Positions 17,722 through 27,027 of a stretch of DNA of 49,131 nt are shown one piece after another. Both the position numbers and the translations under genes were made by a program. The stretch lies in the NCBI RefSeq assembly GCF_000613805.1, contig NZ_BAJR01000024.1:1-49131 (forward strand), written 5' to 3'. This DNA is from Phocaeicola paurosaccharolyticus JCM 15092. GTDB taxonomy: Bacteria > Bacteroidota > Bacteroidia > Bacteroidales > Bacteroidaceae. Below the pieces are notes generated by a model that did no database searches, was not told the DNA's origin, and worked only from the letters and a program-made list of their open reading frames with translations. Position 1 is the stretch's first letter. The number at the start of each line of letters is the position of its first letter.

Positions 17722-17761
17722 AAAAGGAGAATCATTCTTAATACAGATTGTTTCTCCTTTT
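17722..17761 (+). terminator. Weak terminator after korC
   Basis: AAAAGGAGAA (17722-17731) pairs with TTCTCCTTTT (17752-17761) around a 20-nt loop. The stem is 10 bp and only moderately stable. The same DNA provides the upstream half of the porin promoter, so the two functions overlap. Confidence 0.55.
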
Positions 17762-17781
17762 ACTTTTATATTGTATATTTG
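17748..17781 (+). promoter_or_regulatory. Promoter of the porin gene
   Basis: TATATTTG (17774-17781) is an exact -7 match, with TTG (17748-17750) 23 bp upstream, slightly longer than usual. The -7 box is only 8 bp before ATG 17790, so the leader would be very short, and an in-frame ATG at 17748 lies at the upstream element and cannot be the start. Confidence 0.6.
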
Positions 17782-17789
17782 CCAACATT

Positions 17790-19886
17790 ATGAGAAGAAT
17801 TCTTACTCTATTTTTCATGCTGTGCATCTCTGCAGTGATGCTGCATGCTCAGCTAACAACAGGGAACGACAGATATGGTTCATCTTCAAGCGGGTTGGAC
17901 AGGGATAAATATGACCGAAATGGTAACCCTATAGACAGTTCCAAGGTAAACGATGCCAATACAATTCCTATAGGTCTTTATGCATGGAAAGTTGATACAC
18001 GTTTAGGTAACGTGAACTATGTTCCCGTAGATACTCTTCAAGAGGGATTCCAAAATTCAAACGATACAGGTGGAGATTTGGGGCAATACAACTTCCTTGG
18101 TAACCTTGGCTCACCACGTATTTCAAGACTCTTTTTTCAGAGAAAAGATCATACTCAGGCATTCTTTACTGATCCATACGATTTCAGCGTCAAACGCCCT
18201 GAGACTATTCAGTTCTTAAACACTCTCTCTCCGTTCGCAAACTTATCTTATTGGTCCGGAGGCTCTGGAGCCAACTCAGAAGAGAGATTTAAATCTTATT
18301 TCTCTGTAAATGCCAACAAGAAATTTGGAATAGGCTTCTATATAGACTACTTATACGGACGCGGACAATACGCTAATCAATCTACTGCTTTTTTCAATGG
18401 AGGACTCTTTGCAAGCTATTTGGGTGACAAGTACAGCATGCATGCACTATTAAATACAGAGAACCTGAAGATGGCAGAGAATGGAGGTATAGCCGATGAC
18501 AGATATATTACTAACCCTCTTGATATGGCAGAGGGTAAGAAACAGTATGCTAGTTACGATATAGCTACTAAATATAACCAGATATGGAACCGTAACTATG
18601 GCAATCATGCTTTCATCTCACACAGGTATAACCTCGGTTTCTACAGAGAAAAAACGGATACAATCCAAAAAGACTCTGTAATAACCGTAAAGAGTTTTGT
18701 TCCTGTTACAAGCTTTATCCATACACTTCAGATAGATGATAACTCGAGAAATTATATATCATACGATGATACACAGAACCAGAAATATTTCGAACATAAC
18801 TATCTTGGTAGTGACTCTATAAATAAGATAAAAAGCCTTATTGTCAAAAATACTTTCGGAATATCTCTTCTTGAAGGTTTCAACAAATGGGCTAAAGCTG
18901 GTCTCACTGCTTTTGTAAGCTATGAGATGCGGGACTTTACACTTCAAGATACTATTCCGGGAGAGACGAGGAGAGGAAAGGCATCATTCAAAGAAAATAA
19001 TCTATCCATAGGTGGTGTACTGTCAAAAAAAGAGGGAAATACCCTTCACTATAACGTACTTGGAGAGTTGACACTTACCGGTGAAGATTCAGGACAATTC
19101 AATATTGAAGGGCGAGGTGACATGAACTTCCGTCTCTTTGGTGATACGATACAGTTAGGTGCAGAGGCATATATAAAGAACCTCAATCCTGTCTTCTATA
19201 TGCGTCATTTTTACTCTAAACATTATTGGTGGGATAATAATGACCTATCAAAAATTATGAAGACCAGAATTCTTGGAACATTGAAATCCAAGAAGCTTGG
19301 CACAGAGATTATGGTTGGCGTGGAGAATATAAAGAACTACACATATCTCGCTAATACAAGTATAGTAGCACAAGATGGGAACGGAGATTATTTCAAGAAT
19401 AATGCTGAGGTAAGACAGCAGAGCAAGAATATTCAGGTTTTCTCGGCTGTACTAAACCAGAAATTGAGAGCTGGCATATTCCATCTTGACGGTGAGGTAG
19501 CATATCAGAAATCTAGCGACAACGAAGTTCTTCCTCTTCCTGATCTATCAGTATATGGTAATTTATATATCAAGACAGACCTAGCAAAGAAAGCCATGCA
19601 ACTTGAGCTTGGAGCAGATGTAAGATATTTCTCAAAATACTATGCACCTGATTACTCTCCGGTTATTGGTCAATTCTACACACAGAATCCGAACGAGAGA
19701 ATTGAGATAGGTTCATTCCCTGTTGTCAATGTATATGCAAATATTCATCTTAATAGTTTCAGATTCTTTATAATGATGAACCATGTCAATCAAGGTTCAG
19801 GAAAATCTAATTATTTCCTTGCGCCACACTATCCTATCAATCCAAGAATGTTAAAGTTTGGCGTTTCATGGAGCTTATTCGATTAA
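17790..19886 (+). CDS. Putative outer-membrane porin (Porin_10 type)
   Basis: A 698-aa beta-rich exported protein. Starting at ATG 17790 gives a signal peptide MRRILTLFFMLCISAVMLHA and mature start QLTTG. The rest shows alternating hydrophobic/polar strands with many aromatic residues, and the protein ends in FGVSWSLFD, with Phe just before the end, as in Bacteroidota outer-membrane barrels. It resembles the putative porin family (Porin_10) common in the phylum. Its solute is unknown. The next gene, an anchored solute-binding protein, starts 4 bp after the stop, so the two are probably coupled. Confidence 0.8.
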   Translation: MRRILTLFFMLCISAVMLHAQLTTGNDRYGSSSSGLDRDKYDRNGNPIDSSKVNDANTIPIGLYAWKVDTRLGNVNYVPVDTLQEGFQNSNDTGGDLGQYNFLGNLGSPRISRLFFQRKDHTQAFFTDPYDFSVKRPETIQFLNTLSPFANLSYWSGGSGANSEERFKSYFSVNANKKFGIGFYIDYLYGRGQYANQSTAFFNGGLFASYLGDKYSMHALLNTENLKMAENGGIADDRYITNPLDMAEGKKQYASYDIATKYNQIWNRNYGNHAFISHRYNLGFYREKTDTIQKDSVITVKSFVPVTSFIHTLQIDDNSRNYISYDDTQNQKYFEHNYLGSDSINKIKSLIVKNTFGISLLEGFNKWAKAGLTAFVSYEMRDFTLQDTIPGETRRGKASFKENNLSIGGVLSKKEGNTLHYNVLGELTLTGEDSGQFNIEGRGDMNFRLFGDTIQLGAEAYIKNLNPVFYMRHFYSKHYWWDNNDLSKIMKTRILGTLKSKKLGTEIMVGVENIKNYTYLANTSIVAQDGNGDYFKNNAEVRQQSKNIQVFSAVLNQKLRAGIFHLDGEVAYQKSSDNEVLPLPDLSVYGNLYIKTDLAKKAMQLELGADVRYFSKYYAPDYSPVIGQFYTQNPNERIEIGSFPVVNVYANIHLNSFRFFIMMNHVNQGSGKSNYFLAPHYPINPRMLKFGVSWSLFD

Positions 19887-19890
19887 GGAT

Positions 19891-20709
19891 ATGATAATCA
19901 AGAGAAAGAACTTAATTTACATTGCTGCAGCAATTATATTGATTGCTTCCTTCGTCATCCGAGGACTATCTACTTCTTCTGTTCACCCACGTGAATATAA
20001 GGAGATTGAGAAGTCCGGAGTATTGAGAGCTGTTACAGAATATAATTCTGTAAGCTATTATGTAGATGGGGATACATTAGCCGGATTCAGCTATGAATTG
20101 CTGAAGAGATTTGCTGAAGCTAAAGGTCTTAAACTTGAGATTACTCCTGAGATGAGTTATGAGCAGAGACGACTGGACCTGGAAAAGGGAAAGTATGATA
20201 TCATTGCAGATAACAATGTTACTACAAGTGAGTTAAAGGATTCACTACTCTTTACAAGACCTATCATATTAAACAAACAGATTTTAGTACAGAGGAAAAG
20301 AGAACTTGTAAGCGATTCAATCTATATTAGCACTCAGTTGGATCTATCAAAGAAGACATTGAATGTGGTAAAAGGATCTCCGGCAATAAGCCGCATACAC
20401 AATCTTAGTAATGAAATTGGTGACACTATAAATATCCACCAGATAGATAAATATGGCCAAGAACAACTTCTTGCTCTTGTTGCTTCAGGCGATATAGATT
20501 ATGCCGTTTGCGATGAGTTCATAGCTAAGGCCTCACTAAAAGATTTTCCACAACTGGACATATCTACCCCTATCAGTTTCACACTGTTCTACTCATGGGG
20601 TATAAACAAGAAATCAAAGACTCTATTAGACACTTTAGACACCTGGCTAAACCACTTCATTACTACAAAAGAGTTCGAAGAGCTGAACCGCAAATACTAC
20701 AATAAGTAA
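19891..20709 (+). CDS. Membrane-anchored SBP3 (MltF N-terminal-like) substrate-binding protein
   Basis: A 272-aa protein with an N-terminal membrane anchor (about 8-25, after the basic MIIKRK) and a periplasmic domain resembling the family-3 solute-binding fold (about 40-265), including KSGVLRAVTEYN, GFSYELLKRFAEAKG and KYDIIADNN. MltF lytic transglycosylases carry this domain plus a catalytic SLT domain; here the protein ends after the binding domain, so no murein cleavage is expected. ATG 19891 was chosen because upstream residues would overlap the porin end. No ABC permease is nearby, so it may be a sensor or a partner of the porin. Confidence 0.75.
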   Translation: MIIKRKNLIYIAAAIILIASFVIRGLSTSSVHPREYKEIEKSGVLRAVTEYNSVSYYVDGDTLAGFSYELLKRFAEAKGLKLEITPEMSYEQRRLDLEKGKYDIIADNNVTTSELKDSLLFTRPIILNKQILVQRKRELVSDSIYISTQLDLSKKTLNVVKGSPAISRIHNLSNEIGDTINIHQIDKYGQEQLLALVASGDIDYAVCDEFIAKASLKDFPQLDISTPISFTLFYSWGINKKSKTLLDTLDTWLNHFITTKEFEELNRKYYNK

Positions 20710-20714
20710 CTTTT

Positions 20715-20748
20715 TTGCTAATCATATTATTTAGAATTAATATCTTTG
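20715..20748 (+). promoter_or_regulatory. Promoter before the Gfo/Idh/MocA gene
   Basis: TATCTTTG (20741-20748) is an exact -7 match, with TTTG (20714-20717) 23 bp upstream, 31 bp before ATG 20779. It separates this gene from the porin pair. Confidence 0.6.
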
Positions 20749-20778
20749 TATATTAAAAAGATATAATAATATAACAAT

Positions 20779-21768
20779 ATGGAGAAGTTAAAGAGTGTAA
20801 GGTGGGGTTTCATTGGCTGTGGTGAGGTTACAGAGAAAAAAAGTGGGCCCGCATTTCAGTTAATTGAGGGCTCTAAGGTTGTTGCCGTAATGAGCCGTGA
20901 CAAAGAGAAGGCCGAATCATATGCTAGACGTCATAACATCCCGAAGTGGTATACCGATGCTCAGGAACTTATCGGTGATGAGGATGTAAATGCCATCTAC
21001 ATTGCTACGCCTCCATCATCACATGCGACCTATGCCATAATGGCTATGAAGGCCGGAAAGCCTGTATATATTGAGAAACCGATGGCAGCTACATACGAAG
21101 ACTGCGCAAGGATTAACCGAATATCTGCTGAAACAGGAATACCTTGCTTTGTGGCCTATTATAGAAGATACCTTCCATATTTCCAGAAAGTACGCGACCT
21201 TGTAAATAGCGGAGAGATAGGTAATATTATCAACGTACAGATTAGATTTGCTCAACCTCCAAGAAACTTGGATTATAATACTAAGAACCTTCCTTGGAGA
21301 GTTCAGCCTGTTATTGCAGGAGGAGGCTACTTCTATGACCTTGCACCTCATCAGCTTGATCTTCTTCAGGATATGTTTGGTTGCATACTCGAAGCAGAGG
21401 GTTATACAAGCAACCGAGGCGGACTATATCCTGCTGAAGATACTGTAAGCGCATGCTTTAGGTTTGAATCGGGATTGCCAGGTTCAGGATCATGGTGTTT
21501 TGTTGCACACGAATCTGCCAAAGAGGATAGGATTGAAATTGTAGGTGACAAGGGTATGATATGTTTTTCAATATTTACCTTCGACCCAATTGCTCTCCAT
21601 ACAGAAAGAGGAAGAGAAGAAATATTACCTCCTAACCCACCTCATGTACAGTTGCCACTTATAAAGGCTGTAGTAGAGCATCTGCAAGGAAAAGCTATAT
21701 GCACTTGCGATGGCATAAGCGCTACCCCTACAAACTGGGTTATGGACAGAATTCTGAATAAACTATAA
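20779..21768 (+). CDS. Gfo/Idh/MocA family oxidoreductase
   Basis: A 329-aa NAD(P)-dependent oxidoreductase-like protein. The N-terminal Rossmann fold shows WGFIGCGEVTEKKSGP (about 9-24), the family EKP motif is in YIEKPMAAT, and a C-terminal alpha/beta domain contains the DLAPHQLDLL histidine typical of the family's catalytic region. No signal peptide, so it is cytosolic. These enzymes act on sugars, inositols or related polyols, and the substrate cannot be read here. It starts its own unit and is followed after 15 bp by a DUF4421 gene. Confidence 0.85.
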   Translation: MEKLKSVRWGFIGCGEVTEKKSGPAFQLIEGSKVVAVMSRDKEKAESYARRHNIPKWYTDAQELIGDEDVNAIYIATPPSSHATYAIMAMKAGKPVYIEKPMAATYEDCARINRISAETGIPCFVAYYRRYLPYFQKVRDLVNSGEIGNIINVQIRFAQPPRNLDYNTKNLPWRVQPVIAGGGYFYDLAPHQLDLLQDMFGCILEAEGYTSNRGGLYPAEDTVSACFRFESGLPGSGSWCFVAHESAKEDRIEIVGDKGMICFSIFTFDPIALHTERGREEILPPNPPHVQLPLIKAVVEHLQGKAICTCDGISATPTNWVMDRILNKL

Positions 21769-21783
21769 AGCATCATACTATAT

Positions 21784-22935
21784 ATGAGGCCATTTCGTAA
21801 GGTATATATTTCAGCAATGATATTATGTTTCTTCTCGACTGTTTCAGCTCAGGAGGTAACAAAAGATTCTATTACTGATAATAACTTTAAAGGGTTCATA
21901 ACCGAAGTAACCGACGGAATGGTAGGAACAGTAAGAGAAACAGGGAGGACAATACGACGTATGGGTAAGGAGTTTAATGATATAGATACCACATTTATAT
22001 CACCTAACCTGTACAACTTTGCCTTCATGTTACAACATACCTCCTCATACGAGGAGTATAGATTCGGTACCTATTCAAAAAATAGAGGACAGAGCCTGAC
22101 TTTCGCACCGGATGTGAGCTATAAGCTGGGAGTTTATTTTGGATGGAGATGGATTTTCTTGGGATACACATTCGATGTAGGTGAACTGTTCGGAGGTTCC
22201 AAGCAGAAAATTTCAAAAAAAGAGTACACGCTGAGTTTATATAGTTCAAAGTTTGGAGTTGACATGTATTACAGAGAGACAGGAAATGGCTCCAAGATTC
22301 GTTCTGCAAGAGGATTTAGTAATGGAAATAGTGTAGAAGACGTTGATTTCAATGGAATACGAAGTGATATAAAGGGTGTAAATGCATACTGGATATTCAA
22401 CTATAAGCACTTCTCATACCCATCTGTATATAGCCAGTCGACCAACCAAAGGAGAAGTTGCGGCTCACTTATGGCTGGGTTCTCTTATTCACAGCATAAG
22501 GTATCTTTCGACTATACGCAACTCCCAACAGTGCTGCAAAATGACCTTGATGATGCTTTGAAGTTCGACCAAGTTAAATATTCCGACTATAGCATCAACA
22601 TTGGCTATGGATACAACTGGGTCTTCAAAAAGAACTTTGTAGCCAACCTCTCTCTTCTTCCAGCCATAGGATATAAGAAATCAAGGATAAATGGTAGCTT
22701 AGCAAGCAGTAATCATTGGATTCAAGATATAAACTTCGACCTTATCACGCGTTCGGGAGTGGTATACAACAATGCAAAATATTTCGTTGGACTATCATTG
22801 TTGATTCATACATACAACTATAAAAAGCCATCATTCTCAATTACCAACTCTTTTGGCTCACTTAATTTCTATATGGGTTTCAATTTCTGGAAGAAACAGG
22901 CGTATAAAAGTAAGATGGATAAGAAAAATAAATAG
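21784..22935 (+). CDS. DUF4421 outer-membrane-type protein
   Basis: A 383-aa exported protein with a signal peptide (about residues 1-22, ending in VSAQ). The rest is rich in alternating Tyr/Phe/Lys strands and aromatic-glycine turns, as in beta-barrel proteins, and resembles the DUF4421 family of Bacteroidales. Function unknown. It starts 15 bp after the Gfo/Idh/MocA gene without a separate promoter, and ends at a strong bidirectional terminator. Confidence 0.72.
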   Translation: MRPFRKVYISAMILCFFSTVSAQEVTKDSITDNNFKGFITEVTDGMVGTVRETGRTIRRMGKEFNDIDTTFISPNLYNFAFMLQHTSSYEEYRFGTYSKNRGQSLTFAPDVSYKLGVYFGWRWIFLGYTFDVGELFGGSKQKISKKEYTLSLYSSKFGVDMYYRETGNGSKIRSARGFSNGNSVEDVDFNGIRSDIKGVNAYWIFNYKHFSYPSVYSQSTNQRRSCGSLMAGFSYSQHKVSFDYTQLPTVLQNDLDDALKFDQVKYSDYSINIGYGYNWVFKKNFVANLSLLPAIGYKKSRINGSLASSNHWIQDINFDLITRSGVVYNNAKYFVGLSLLIHTYNYKKPSFSITNSFGSLNFYMGFNFWKKQAYKSKMDKKNK

Positions 22936-22943
22936 TAAAAATT

Positions 22944-22986
22944 AAAATCACCCATATAGCTTAAACTATATGGGTGGATTTTTTAT
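22944..22986. terminator. Bidirectional terminator between DUF4421 and FadL-like genes
   Basis: Perfect 11-bp stem CACCCATATAG / CTATATGGGTG (22949-22959, 22966-22976) with a CTTAAA loop. A T-run follows on the plus strand and an A-rich run precedes it, so it can serve both convergent genes. Confidence 0.9.
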
Positions 22987-23043
22987 GAGCAAAGTTGCTC
23001 AAATTAGACTAATCTTATAATTTTAAAAAACACAATGTACTTA

Positions 23044-24645
23044 TTAGAATTTAGCACCTAAAGTTAGTAACAGCTGATTTCTTGAATTAGTCACTTTTGT
23101 TGCAGGCAGATCTACATTGTCGAATGCATAGAAATCTGATTTATAATAATCATACTTGTAAGCTAAATCAGCATAGAAAGTATTGCCTCTGTAACCAAGT
23201 CCAAAAGTGAATGTATTCTTATCTTTTGTATTGTTGAAATCGGTATCTGTTCTTGTGTCATTCCAGTTCAATGTCTTATATGCTTTATCACTGAATGCAG
23301 CAGTAGATAGATTATAACCGGCACGCAAACTAAACTCAGGAACAATCTTAGCTTCAAGACCTAAGCGAAGAGTACTTACTCCCTTAAGATCCTCTGAAAT
23401 GGCATAGTTTGCTATTTCCATGTCAGCTCCATCATCATATTTAAGTTTTGCAGCTGAATAGTCTGAATATTCATATTCAGCACCAATAGCAAGTATGTTA
23501 GATACTGTAGTACCCATACTGAAATTGAACTTCCATGGAGTAACCAACTGATAGTCTATGCGAATATCACCATTATTGGTATAGTCAGGAGAATACTCTT
23601 CCACACCCTCAGGATTTCCAAGCACACCATTATTCATATAAGCTATATTAGAGGTGATATCTGCATAATGGTAGTCCGATAGATTATACCATGTAGGAGT
23701 ATGTATAGCTAAGCCTACTCTGAATGGTGAATCTTCAAAAGGACGTGCAATGAAACCAAGTTTCAGATCAACACCGGAACCTTTAGTCTTAAACCAATTT
23801 GTCAATTCATAATATCCTTGATTACCATTATCATCAAATATATCTTCTGTATAGTATGAGAACTTCTTGTAGTTCACATCGTATGCTCCCAATGTAATAC
23901 CTAGATAGTATCTATCTTCAATATTAAAAGAGACATTGAAATCGTACTCACTTATTCCACCCTCTTCACGGCTGGTGAACTTATTAAGGTCACTATTCCA
24001 TCCGATAGGCAAATTAGTTTTACTGCTTACTCCAACAAGGTCTGTTCTAACACCCATTACTCCAAGATAAGGATATTGAGTATTATCCATATAAGGATTT
24101 TTTGAGTTATAAATTGCGTCAACCTCATTTGCCCATGTATCACTGTTCATTCCATACGTATCGAAACAGTTCTGCAGAGTATTAACCATCTGCCATGTCT
24201 GAGAAAGACCCTGAGGATTTCCACCTGCCACAAATTGTCTGTTGAAGTTCTTATTCTTTTTATAGTTGAATCCAAAGTTCACATATCTCAGGCTGGTATT
24301 GTTACCAATTTTGTTGCTATAAACAAAACCTACCTGATCGAATGAGAAGCGAGTTTTGTCATCTTTCAGCATAGTACCATTGAATGTTGCCTCATTCGAT
24401 GAATTATTTGCTCCAAAAGATACAGCGAAGTCATTGCTCCTATATATACCGATACCTGCAGGGTTTGTACCCATAACCGAAAGATCTCCACCAAGAGCGC
24501 CCATAGCTCCACCCATACCTACGAAACGGGCTGTTCCATTAAGTTCTGTTCCAATAAGACGTTCAGCATCGAATTGTGTCTGAGCAGCCATTCCCAATGA
24601 CATCATCAAAGAGAAAGCGCAAAGTATATTTCTTTTACTCTTCAT
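23044..24645 (-). CDS. OmpP1/FadL-family outer-membrane protein
   Basis: A 533-aa beta-barrel protein. From ATG 24645 the signal peptide is MKSKRNILCAFSLMMSLGMAAQ; an in-frame ATG three codons upstream (24654) is also possible. The mature start carries the FadL-like segment RFVGMGGAMGALGGDLSVMG followed by NPAG, and the C-terminus LTLGAKF ends in Phe, both typical of the family. Such proteins pass hydrophobic compounds through the outer membrane; the ligand is unknown. It follows the Tyr/Trp/Gly-rich protein gene by about 20 bp and is probably cotranscribed with it. Confidence 0.85.
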   Translation of the reverse strand: MKSKRNILCAFSLMMSLGMAAQTQFDAERLIGTELNGTARFVGMGGAMGALGGDLSVMGTNPAGIGIYRSNDFAVSFGANNSSNEATFNGTMLKDDKTRFSFDQVGFVYSNKIGNNTSLRYVNFGFNYKKNKNFNRQFVAGGNPQGLSQTWQMVNTLQNCFDTYGMNSDTWANEVDAIYNSKNPYMDNTQYPYLGVMGVRTDLVGVSSKTNLPIGWNSDLNKFTSREEGGISEYDFNVSFNIEDRYYLGITLGAYDVNYKKFSYYTEDIFDDNGNQGYYELTNWFKTKGSGVDLKLGFIARPFEDSPFRVGLAIHTPTWYNLSDYHYADITSNIAYMNNGVLGNPEGVEEYSPDYTNNGDIRIDYQLVTPWKFNFSMGTTVSNILAIGAEYEYSDYSAAKLKYDDGADMEIANYAISEDLKGVSTLRLGLEAKIVPEFSLRAGYNLSTAAFSDKAYKTLNWNDTRTDTDFNNTKDKNTFTFGLGYRGNTFYADLAYKYDYYKSDFYAFDNVDLPATKVTNSRNQLLLTLGAKF

Positions 24646-24666
24646 AATTATCAAGTTTAATTTAGA

Positions 24667-25917
24667 TTATCTTCTACGTGCACCACCACCACCGGATGAA
24701 GAGCTTGAACTTCCACCACTGCTCTGATAGCTTCCACTACTACCACCACTACTGCTACTTCTGAAGCTGTTGCTACTGCCGCTACTCTGATAACTGTTTC
24801 TTGATGAGTTGTAGCTACGTTCGCTATTGTATGAACGGTTCATAGCATCACTACCTCCTTCACGTACACTGCTTCGTGTGCTGCTTGGCCTTGAGTATGA
24901 TGATTCGCCTCTATTCATGCTCGGGCGAGTATATGATGAAGATGGATAAGTTCTATCACCTCTTACACTGTTTTCTATTCTTGTAGAATTAATATCTCTA
25001 CTTGGCTGAACAGTTCTTTGTGGTCTTACAGAGTAATTGTTATCACTGCTGTTAACTACTCTACCAGATACACGGCTACCGGAAGTCCTATAATTCACGC
25101 CATCTACTGTTCTGGATGTTCTATCAGGTCTGTAATCAGCTCTACGGTTATCATATACGCCATTACCATTTCTTATGTTTGAACCTATATTAGGTCTTCC
25201 CCAATTGTGGTAACCACCGTATGAAGGGCCTCCCCATCCGTAGTTTCTTCCATAGTCCCAACCATAACCCCAGCCGTAATTCCAACCATAGTTCCATGAT
25301 GGATAGTACCAGTTATTATACCATGGTGAATACCAGTTATAACTCATTCCCAAACCTCCTCCATAAGGATAGTTCCATCTCCAATCCCACCACAAGCGAT
25401 TAGAAAATGTTGGGAAAGCATATGCATAGAATCCGTCATCGTATACGTTCCAATCCCATGAATTTAGTGTATATACCACATCCCAGTATAGAGGAGAGCT
25501 TATTGGAATAGCATAAAACGGATTTCTGAATCTTACGATACGCATTGCATATTCGTAATCATCCTGACTACCTTCAAAGCCATTTACCCATTCACCTCTT
25601 TCTCCATATGGTTTTTCTTCAATATAGAGTGTATCGTTGTCCATAACGAAGTTATTGTCTTTAGATGAATAGCGACGATTATATTCATCCACGTCTCTTA
25701 CTCTTCCGGATGCATCTCTTACAACGACCGGAGCATTATTGCTTGAATAATTTTTATTATTATTCTTTGGTATCACCTGGTCAACTGTCTGAGTTGTAGT
25801 AACCCTATTTTCAGTCTTCTTCTTGGGAATGAAATAAAGGTCGTCGTCACTACTCTGTGCCCATGACAGATATGGCAGGCAAGCCAATATAAGCGAAGCT
25901 AAAACAATCTTTTTCAT
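24667..25917 (-). CDS. Secreted Tyr/Trp/Gly-rich low-complexity protein
   Basis: A 416-aa exported protein of unknown function with signal peptide MKKIVLASLILACLPYLSWA. Residues about 20-140 are mixed and polar, about 143-240 are extremely rich in Trp, Tyr and Gly (repeats such as NYGWNYGWGYGWDYG), and 260-416 are Ser/Arg/Tyr-rich, ending in a Gly run and ARRR. No catalytic motif is visible. The aromatic-glycine block looks like an adhesive, surface or structural segment. It is the first gene of a pair with the FadL-like protein. Confidence 0.8.
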   Translation of the reverse strand: MKKIVLASLILACLPYLSWAQSSDDDLYFIPKKKTENRVTTTQTVDQVIPKNNNKNYSSNNAPVVVRDASGRVRDVDEYNRRYSSKDNNFVMDNDTLYIEEKPYGERGEWVNGFEGSQDDYEYAMRIVRFRNPFYAIPISSPLYWDVVYTLNSWDWNVYDDGFYAYAFPTFSNRLWWDWRWNYPYGGGLGMSYNWYSPWYNNWYYPSWNYGWNYGWGYGWDYGRNYGWGGPSYGGYHNWGRPNIGSNIRNGNGVYDNRRADYRPDRTSRTVDGVNYRTSGSRVSGRVVNSSDNNYSVRPQRTVQPSRDINSTRIENSVRGDRTYPSSSYTRPSMNRGESSYSRPSSTRSSVREGGSDAMNRSYNSERSYNSSRNSYQSSGSSNSFRSSSSGGSSGSYQSSGGSSSSSSGGGGARRR

Positions 25918-25952
25918 ATTATTGAATATTAAGTTTTCTTTTTATTACGATA

Positions 25953-25960
25953 CAAAAATA
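25953..25960 (-). promoter_or_regulatory. Candidate -7 box for the minus-strand pair
   Basis: On the minus strand TATTTTTG fits TAnnTTTG, 35 bp upstream of the ATG at 25917. No TTG at normal spacing is seen, so confidence is modest. Confidence 0.4.
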
Positions 25961-25991
25961 AAAATAGGAAACATCAATAAGTAGAGAATTT

Positions 25992-26018
25992 CCCTATTAG
26001 TTTATAGGGATTCCCCTA
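25992..26018. promoter_or_regulatory. C-rich boxes and dyad between divergent genes
   Basis: CCCTAT (25992-25997) and ATAGGG (26004-26009) form a dyad, followed by CCCCTA (26013-26018). The two direct CCCTA copies are 22 bp apart, about two helical turns. They stand out in AT-rich DNA between two divergent genes and look like an operator. The regulator is unknown. Confidence 0.35.
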
Positions 26019-26123
26019 TTTTTATTATAAAAAAGAGTATGCTGTCATGGATAATAGGAAATGAAAGAAAGATACAAAAATAAAAATTAGAGAAGTTCCT
26101 TTTTATCTACATTTAGATTGCAT

Positions 26124-26131
26124 TATCTTTG
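26124..26131 (+). promoter_or_regulatory. -7 box of the prmA promoter
   Basis: TATCTTTG, an exact -7 match 22 bp before the prmA ATG at 26154. It excludes an in-frame TTG at 26118 as the start. Confidence 0.55.
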
Positions 26132-26153
26132 TTCTGAATTTATTTTTATCAAT

Positions 26154-26999
26154 ATGAAATATCTGGAAATAACATTTACAAATAATCCATGCAACGAAAT
26201 TGTAAACGATGTTCTCTCGGCTGAACTTGGCGATATAGGTTTCGAAAGTTTTATAGAGTGGGAAAAAGGAGAAAAAGCATATGTTCAGGAGTCTCTTTTC
26301 AATCAAGATGAGCTTGATAATATGATACGTAATTTTCCTCTTGAAGGAGTAAACATTGAGTATACCATTGTTCATGCAGAGGATAAGAACTGGAATGAGG
26401 AGTGGGAAAAGAATTATTTCCAACCTATCGTTATTGATGACAGATGCTGCATACACAGTACATTCCATTATGATGCTCCAAAAGCTGAGTATGAGATTCT
26501 TATAAATCCTCAGATGGCTTTCGGAACAGGACATCATGAAACTACCAGTTCAATCATAGGTGAGCTGTTGGATACAGACCTTAAGGATAAATCTGTACTC
26601 GATATGGGATGCGGTACATCTATCTTGGCTATTCTCGCATCAAAAAAAGGGGCAAATCCTGTCATGGCAATAGATATTGATGACTGGTGCGTGAACAACT
26701 CTATTGACAATATAAATCTGAATGGTATAGATAATATCACAGTAAAACATGGTGATGCTTCACTTCTGAAGGATTGCACTCCTTTTGATGTAATCATTGC
26801 TAACATAAACCGCAACATCTTGCTTAACGACATGGACAAGTATGCTTCATGCATGAAAAAGGGGTCTGAGCTATTTATGAGTGGATTCTATGTAGAAGAT
26901 ATACCTATCATAAGAGAAAAAGCTGAAAGCCTCGGAATGAAATACATCCATCATAGAGCAAAAAACAACTGGGCAGCTGTGAAGTTTGTAATGGAATAG
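26154..26999 (+). CDS. prmA: Ribosomal protein L11 methyltransferase
   Basis: SAM-dependent methyltransferase that modifies ribosomal protein L11. The 281-aa protein (start at ATG 26154) has the N-terminal L11-binding domain, the family motif MAFGTGHHETT (121-131), SAM motif I VLDMGCGT (148-155), the acidic AIDIDDW strand end and motif IV IANINRN. It stands alone with its own promoter and a terminator shared with the convergent lysozyme gene. Confidence 0.95.
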   Translation: MKYLEITFTNNPCNEIVNDVLSAELGDIGFESFIEWEKGEKAYVQESLFNQDELDNMIRNFPLEGVNIEYTIVHAEDKNWNEEWEKNYFQPIVIDDRCCIHSTFHYDAPKAEYEILINPQMAFGTGHHETTSSIIGELLDTDLKDKSVLDMGCGTSILAILASKKGANPVMAIDIDDWCVNNSIDNINLNGIDNITVKHGDASLLKDCTPFDVIIANINRNILLNDMDKYASCMKKGSELFMSGFYVEDIPIIREKAESLGMKYIHHRAKNNWAAVKFVME

Positions 27000-27027
27000 A
27001 AAATATCCTGCATTTTATTAAAAGATA

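Noticed and set aside
17748..17789. Longer start for the porin protein
   Set aside because: The codon lies on the promoter's upstream element, and the extension would precede a good signal peptide.
26118..26153. TTG start adding twelve residues to PrmA
   Set aside because: It overlaps the promoter, and the family starts at the downstream ATG.
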